This document shows, in pieces, positions 5,909-8,174 of a stretch of DNA of 8,174 bases. Made by a program: the position numbers and the translations under genes. The DNA is from Spirochaetaceae bacterium (GTDB lineage Bacteria; Spirochaetota; Spirochaetia; Treponematales; Breznakiellaceae). The notes beneath the pieces are model-generated. The model saw only the letters and a list, made by a program, of their open reading frames with translations, searched no databases and was not told the origin of the DNA. The stretch covers positions 1 to 8,174 of the forward strand of contig JAITHF010000034.1 of assembly GCA_031280115.1 (NCBI GenBank), read 5' to 3'. Every line of letters starts with the position of its first letter. Position 1 is the first letter of the stretch.

Positions 5909-7473
5909 ATACCCGCGATAACGGCTCCGGGCCTTTTTTTCCCCATTTTTCCCAATTTCCCCATTTTTCCTATTTTTCCAAGTTTATCAATTTTGGCGCC
6001 CTTGGGGACCGCGCCAGCCGCCGGGACCTGGCGCTAGGGCTTTACCGCGCCCTGCATGACGGCTCGCCTCCTGAAACCCTGCCCATGCCAGATGGGTTTA
6101 CCGCCGCTCTAGGGTATATCCTCTCCCACAGCGGGGTGCGGGAACTCTGCGCGGAGCATACAGATCTGGCAGAGCCTGTGGCGCGGGATATGCTTGATTT
6201 TATCAGCGCCGCCAAACGGGAGCTTGACGCGGCGCCGTCGCCTTTTGAGACTGAGGAGGCGCTTATCGAGGAGTGCGCCGCGCTTAAAGCCTCTGATTTC
6301 AAGCGGGTCTGGGACGATGCGGCGGCGTTTATACAGGAGCTGTACGACCGCAGCCAGCTTGACACAGGCTTTTACGCCGAGGCGTTTCGGGAGAGTCTGG
6401 CGGCCCGGGGCCGCCGGGGCCGGCGGCGGATCGGCTTTGAGGGAGTAAAGGCGCATTTTATCGCGAAGTGGCGGGAACTCCTTGCGGAGAAACAGCGCCA
6501 GCGGGAGGAAGCGCTTCTGAAAGCGAGGCGGGACGAGTATTGCCGAAGCCTTTGTACGCGGATTGCTGCTATGCGGGCGCTTGAGGAGCTGTATCCTGAC
6601 GGGGACGCCGGTTATCTCTGGAAAGCCGGCACGCTCCAGCGGGCGAAATTTGACGCCCTCAGCGCGTACGCGGAACAGCTTAAACGGGACCCCCTTATAC
6701 GGGCTATTGCCGAGCGTCTGGGGCGGGCGCAAAAATCCGAAACCGAAGCGGAGGAGGTACGGTCCGGCATTGCCGATACTGCGGTGTATGCCAGCAAAGC
6801 CGACCTTACCGGCGTACAGGAGAGCGGCGACCTGAGCAGCCTGGTGCCGTCGGAAACGGCGCTCTTGGCGGAAGAGACCTGCCGGCTGCTCTTTTTCAAG
6901 AAATTCGCGGAGAAGAAGTTGCAGACTTTCGCGTATAAGCGCGCGTTTGAAGCAGGGGAAAGCCTTGTGAAGGGCTGGCGCCGGAAAGAGACCGCCCGGG
7001 GCCCGTTTATTCTGTGTATTGACACCAGCGGTTCCATGCGGGGAACGCCGGAAACCGCGGCAAAGACCCTGTGTTTCGCGCTGCTTAAAATCGCGCTGCG
7101 GGAACGCCGCGCCTGCTATCTTATTTCTTTCGCCGTGGGTGCTGAGGCGCTGGACCTGACCGATCTGGTAAACGCCCTTGAAGTTCTTACGGCGTTTCTT
7201 TCAGAGAGTTTTTACGGCGGCACCAATCCCATGCCCGCGCTGGATCAGGCGCTGCGAACCCTTGAGGAAAAGGCGTTCAAAAAGGCGGATGTGGTGATGG
7301 CGTCCGATTTTATCATGCCTCCTTTGGACGCGCCGACTCGAAGGCGCATACAGGCGGCCAGAGCGGGGGGCACCAAGTTTCACGGCCTTCTTATCGGGGA
7401 CCCGGACGCCAAGGCTCTCAACCGCCCACTCCTCAAGGACTTCGACACCCTCTGGACCCACCACTGCATCTAA
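5905..7473 (+). CDS. viaA: ViaA, VWA-domain partner of RavA
   Basis: A 522-residue protein with a helical, charged N-terminal two thirds and a C-terminal von Willebrand factor A domain. The metal site (MIDAS) is complete: DTSGS at 373-377, Thr440 in YGGTNP and Asp468 in ASDF. This layout, and its position directly after ravA with a 4-base overlap, identify it as ViaA, the co-chaperone-like partner of RavA (483 residues in E. coli). It is expected to be cytoplasmic or peripherally membrane-associated; no membrane segment is seen. The start at 5905 is the only ATG before the conserved region. Residues 11-30 are a Phe-rich low-complexity segment (PHFSQF, PHFSYF) encoded by tandem repeats, which is unusual for the family. 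The C-terminal FDTLW resembles the end of ViaA, but after the TAA (7471-7473) the frame stays open and coding-like for 48 more codons, so the protein may be shortened relative to its ancestor. Confidence 0.9.
   Translation: MNTRDNGSGPFFPHFSQFPHFSYFSKFINFGALGDRASRRDLALGLYRALHDGSPPETLPMPDGFTAALGYILSHSGVRELCAEHTDLAEPVARDMLDFISAAKRELDAAPSPFETEEALIEECAALKASDFKRVWDDAAAFIQELYDRSQLDTGFYAEAFRESLAARGRRGRRRIGFEGVKAHFIAKWRELLAEKQRQREEALLKARRDEYCRSLCTRIAAMRALEELYPDGDAGYLWKAGTLQRAKFDALSAYAEQLKRDPLIRAIAERLGRAQKSETEAEEVRSGIADTAVYASKADLTGVQESGDLSSLVPSETALLAEETCRLLFFKKFAEKKLQTFAYKRAFEAGESLVKGWRRKETARGPFILCIDTSGSMRGTPETAAKTLCFALLKIALRERRACYLISFAVGAEALDLTDLVNALEVLTAFLSESFYGGTNPMPALDQALRTLEEKAFKKADVVMASDFIMPPLDAPTRRRIQAARAGGTKFHGLLIGDPDAKALNRPLLKDFDTLWTHHCI
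5941..5976 (+). repeat. 18-base tandem repeat, two copies, in frame inside viaA
   Basis: Two adjacent 18-base units (5941-5958 and 5959-5976) differ at only a few bases near their ends and share CCCCATTTTTCC. They encode PHFSQF and PHFSYF, and the pattern decays into SKF and INF. A run of seven T (5934-5940) comes just before. The tract is pyrimidine-rich on this strand and prone to slippage. Changes by whole units keep the frame, while changes in the T run would break it. Confidence 0.8.
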
Positions 7474-7620
7474 CACACGCAGGGGCCGGATTTCTATGAG
7501 CGGGCGCTTATAGAGCGCCTCTTTGAGGCAGCGCCGCGCGCTTACCTGAACTCAAAGGCGCGGGCACACGAAGTTATACGCGATACGGCCTTGACATCTT
7601 TGATAACGAATATAAAATAA
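7474..7620 (+). pseudogene. Coding-like tail in the viaA frame after its stop codon
   Basis: After the viaA TAA the same frame continues for 48 sense codons to a second TAA (7618-7620). It begins HTQGPDFYERALIERLFEAA and has the same G/C-ending codon preference as viaA for about its first 35 codons. It has no start codon or ribosome binding site of its own. The simplest reading is the former C-terminus of viaA cut off by a nonsense mutation; the remnant of another gene is possible. The last codons overlap the promoter of the next gene and look less coding-like. Confidence 0.45.
7591..7618 (+). promoter_or_regulatory. Strong sigma-70-type promoter for the DUF1638 gene
   Basis: A perfect -35 TTGACA (7591-7596) is followed after 16 bases by TAAAAT (7613-7618), a 5 of 6 match to the -10 consensus. 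Transcription would start near 7625, giving a short leader of about 18 bases that holds the ribosome binding site AAGG (7631-7634). The gene is therefore likely transcribed independently of ravA-viaA. Confidence 0.65.
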
Positions 7621-7642
7621 TGAAAAAGATAAGGCGGCATCT

Positions 7643-8174
7643 ATGGGCTTACATATTTTGTCATGCGGTATATTCCGTCCTGAATTGGACATTATAATTT
7701 CTGAGGTTAAATCTGAGGTTAAACACGATATTATAATCACCTATCTGTCTCCGGGACTGCATAACGATTGCAATAAAATGGAAAAAGAACTCATAGAAAA
7801 TCTGGATAAAACAAGATCGGCAAAAACATTAGTCCTTTACGGCAGCGGGTGCCATACAAAGATGCCGGCAATTCTTAAAAATTACGGCGCGGTTCTCCCA
7901 AGGGAAAAAAATTGTATCGAAATGATGCTCACCCCTGAAATTAAAGCGGAGATGGATAAAACCGGAAATGTAATTTACCTCACAACAGGATGGCTAAAAG
8001 CATGGAAGGAGATTTTTTTACACGATAGTGGAATGGGGCCAATGATAGCTGACAAAATTATTTATCTTGATTGCGGAACGAATTCAGTTTCAGATGAAGC
8101 TATTATTGAATTCTTTGATTTCGCGAATTTGCCGGTTGAAATAGAAAAAATAACGTTAGATAACTTCAAAAACA
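7643..8174 (+). CDS. DUF1638-family protein, N-terminal 177 residues (runs off right edge)
   Basis: The frame opens at ATG 7643, with AAGG 8 bases upstream, and stays open to the window edge. It starts MGLHILSCGIFRPEL. The features match what I know of DUF1638: a start of the type CG.(hydrophobic)..EL, a central (L)YG.GC block here as LVLYGSGCHTK (63-73), an R..(N)CI block at 87-92 followed by a hydrophobic stretch, and an aromatic-rich YLTTGWLKAW (112-121). Cysteines at 8, 70, 91 and 144 together with His71 could bind metal or a cofactor; that is inference. DUF1638 proteins are often found near corrinoid-dependent methyltransferase genes in anaerobes, but their biochemical activity is not established to my knowledge. 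The gene is AT-richer in third positions than viaA and has its own promoter, so it may have a different origin or expression level. A 12-base tandem duplication encodes SEVKSEVK at 20-27. No signal peptide or membrane segment is seen. Confidence 0.75.
   Translation, partial: MGLHILSCGIFRPELDIIISEVKSEVKHDIIITYLSPGLHNDCNKMEKELIENLDKTRSAKTLVLYGSGCHTKMPAILKNYGAVLPREKNCIEMMLTPEIKAEMDKTGNVIYLTTGWLKAWKEIFLHDSGMGPMIADKIIYLDCGTNSVSDEAIIEFFDFANLPVEIEKITLDNFKN
7700..7723 (+). repeat. Perfect 12-base tandem duplication in the DUF1638 gene
   Basis: TCTGAGGTTAAA occurs twice in direct succession (7700-7711 and 7712-7723), in frame, encoding SEVK twice in a helical stretch near the N-terminus. The copies are identical, which suggests a recent duplication. 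Confidence 0.9.

Noticed and set aside
6109..6732. Minus-strand ORF (207 codons) opposite viaA.
   Set aside because: Antisense shadow, rich in Arg and Pro as expected from a GC-rich gene read backwards.
7552..7740. Minus-strand ORF (62 codons) across the DUF1638 promoter and start.
   Set aside because: It overlaps a strong promoter and the start of a recognised gene and has no identifiable product.

Overview
The window looks like chromosomal DNA of a spirochaete, most likely a Treponema relative of the gut or termite-gut type. The argument is gene order. The minus-strand run cheW, NAD kinase, recN, uncharacterised helical protein resembles what I remember of the cheW/NAD kinase/recN neighbourhood in Treponema pallidum (TP0439-TP0443, recalled and not checked here). 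The codon usage is GC-rich at third positions, unlike T. pallidum's relatives with low GC. The genus assignment is an inference.

Left half (1-4074, minus strand, read right to left): cheW (3607-4074), NAD kinase (2595-3449), recN (929-2602) and a partial gene of unknown function that runs off the left edge (1-786). NAD kinase and recN overlap by 8 bases. The recN reading frame is full length and well conserved to its last residues, but an in-frame TGA at codon 481 cuts off the switch-histidine motif and C-terminus. It is therefore annotated as a probably disrupted gene.

Centre (4075-4279): a divergent control region. A good sigma-70-like promoter for cheW and a perfect TATAAT on the opposite strand overlap in the same few bases. 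The ravA side carries a GC-rich hairpin with a GCAA loop and a six-codon leader ORF that has the only good ribosome binding site.

Right half (4280-7473, plus strand): a ravA-viaA pair joined by an ATGA overlap: a MoxR-family AAA+ ATPase and its VWA-domain partner with an intact MIDAS metal site. ViaA has an 18-base tandem repeat near its start encoding a Phe-rich segment. Its frame also continues past its TAA stop for 48 codons of coding-like sequence, so it may have been shortened by a nonsense mutation.

Right edge (7591-8174): a strong promoter followed by the first 177 codons of a DUF1638-family protein of unknown biochemical function. This gene is visibly AT-richer than ravA and viaA and carries a perfect 12-base tandem duplication. 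No tRNA, rRNA, CRISPR array, transposase or insertion sequence was seen. No stretch over about 300 bases lacks a gene.
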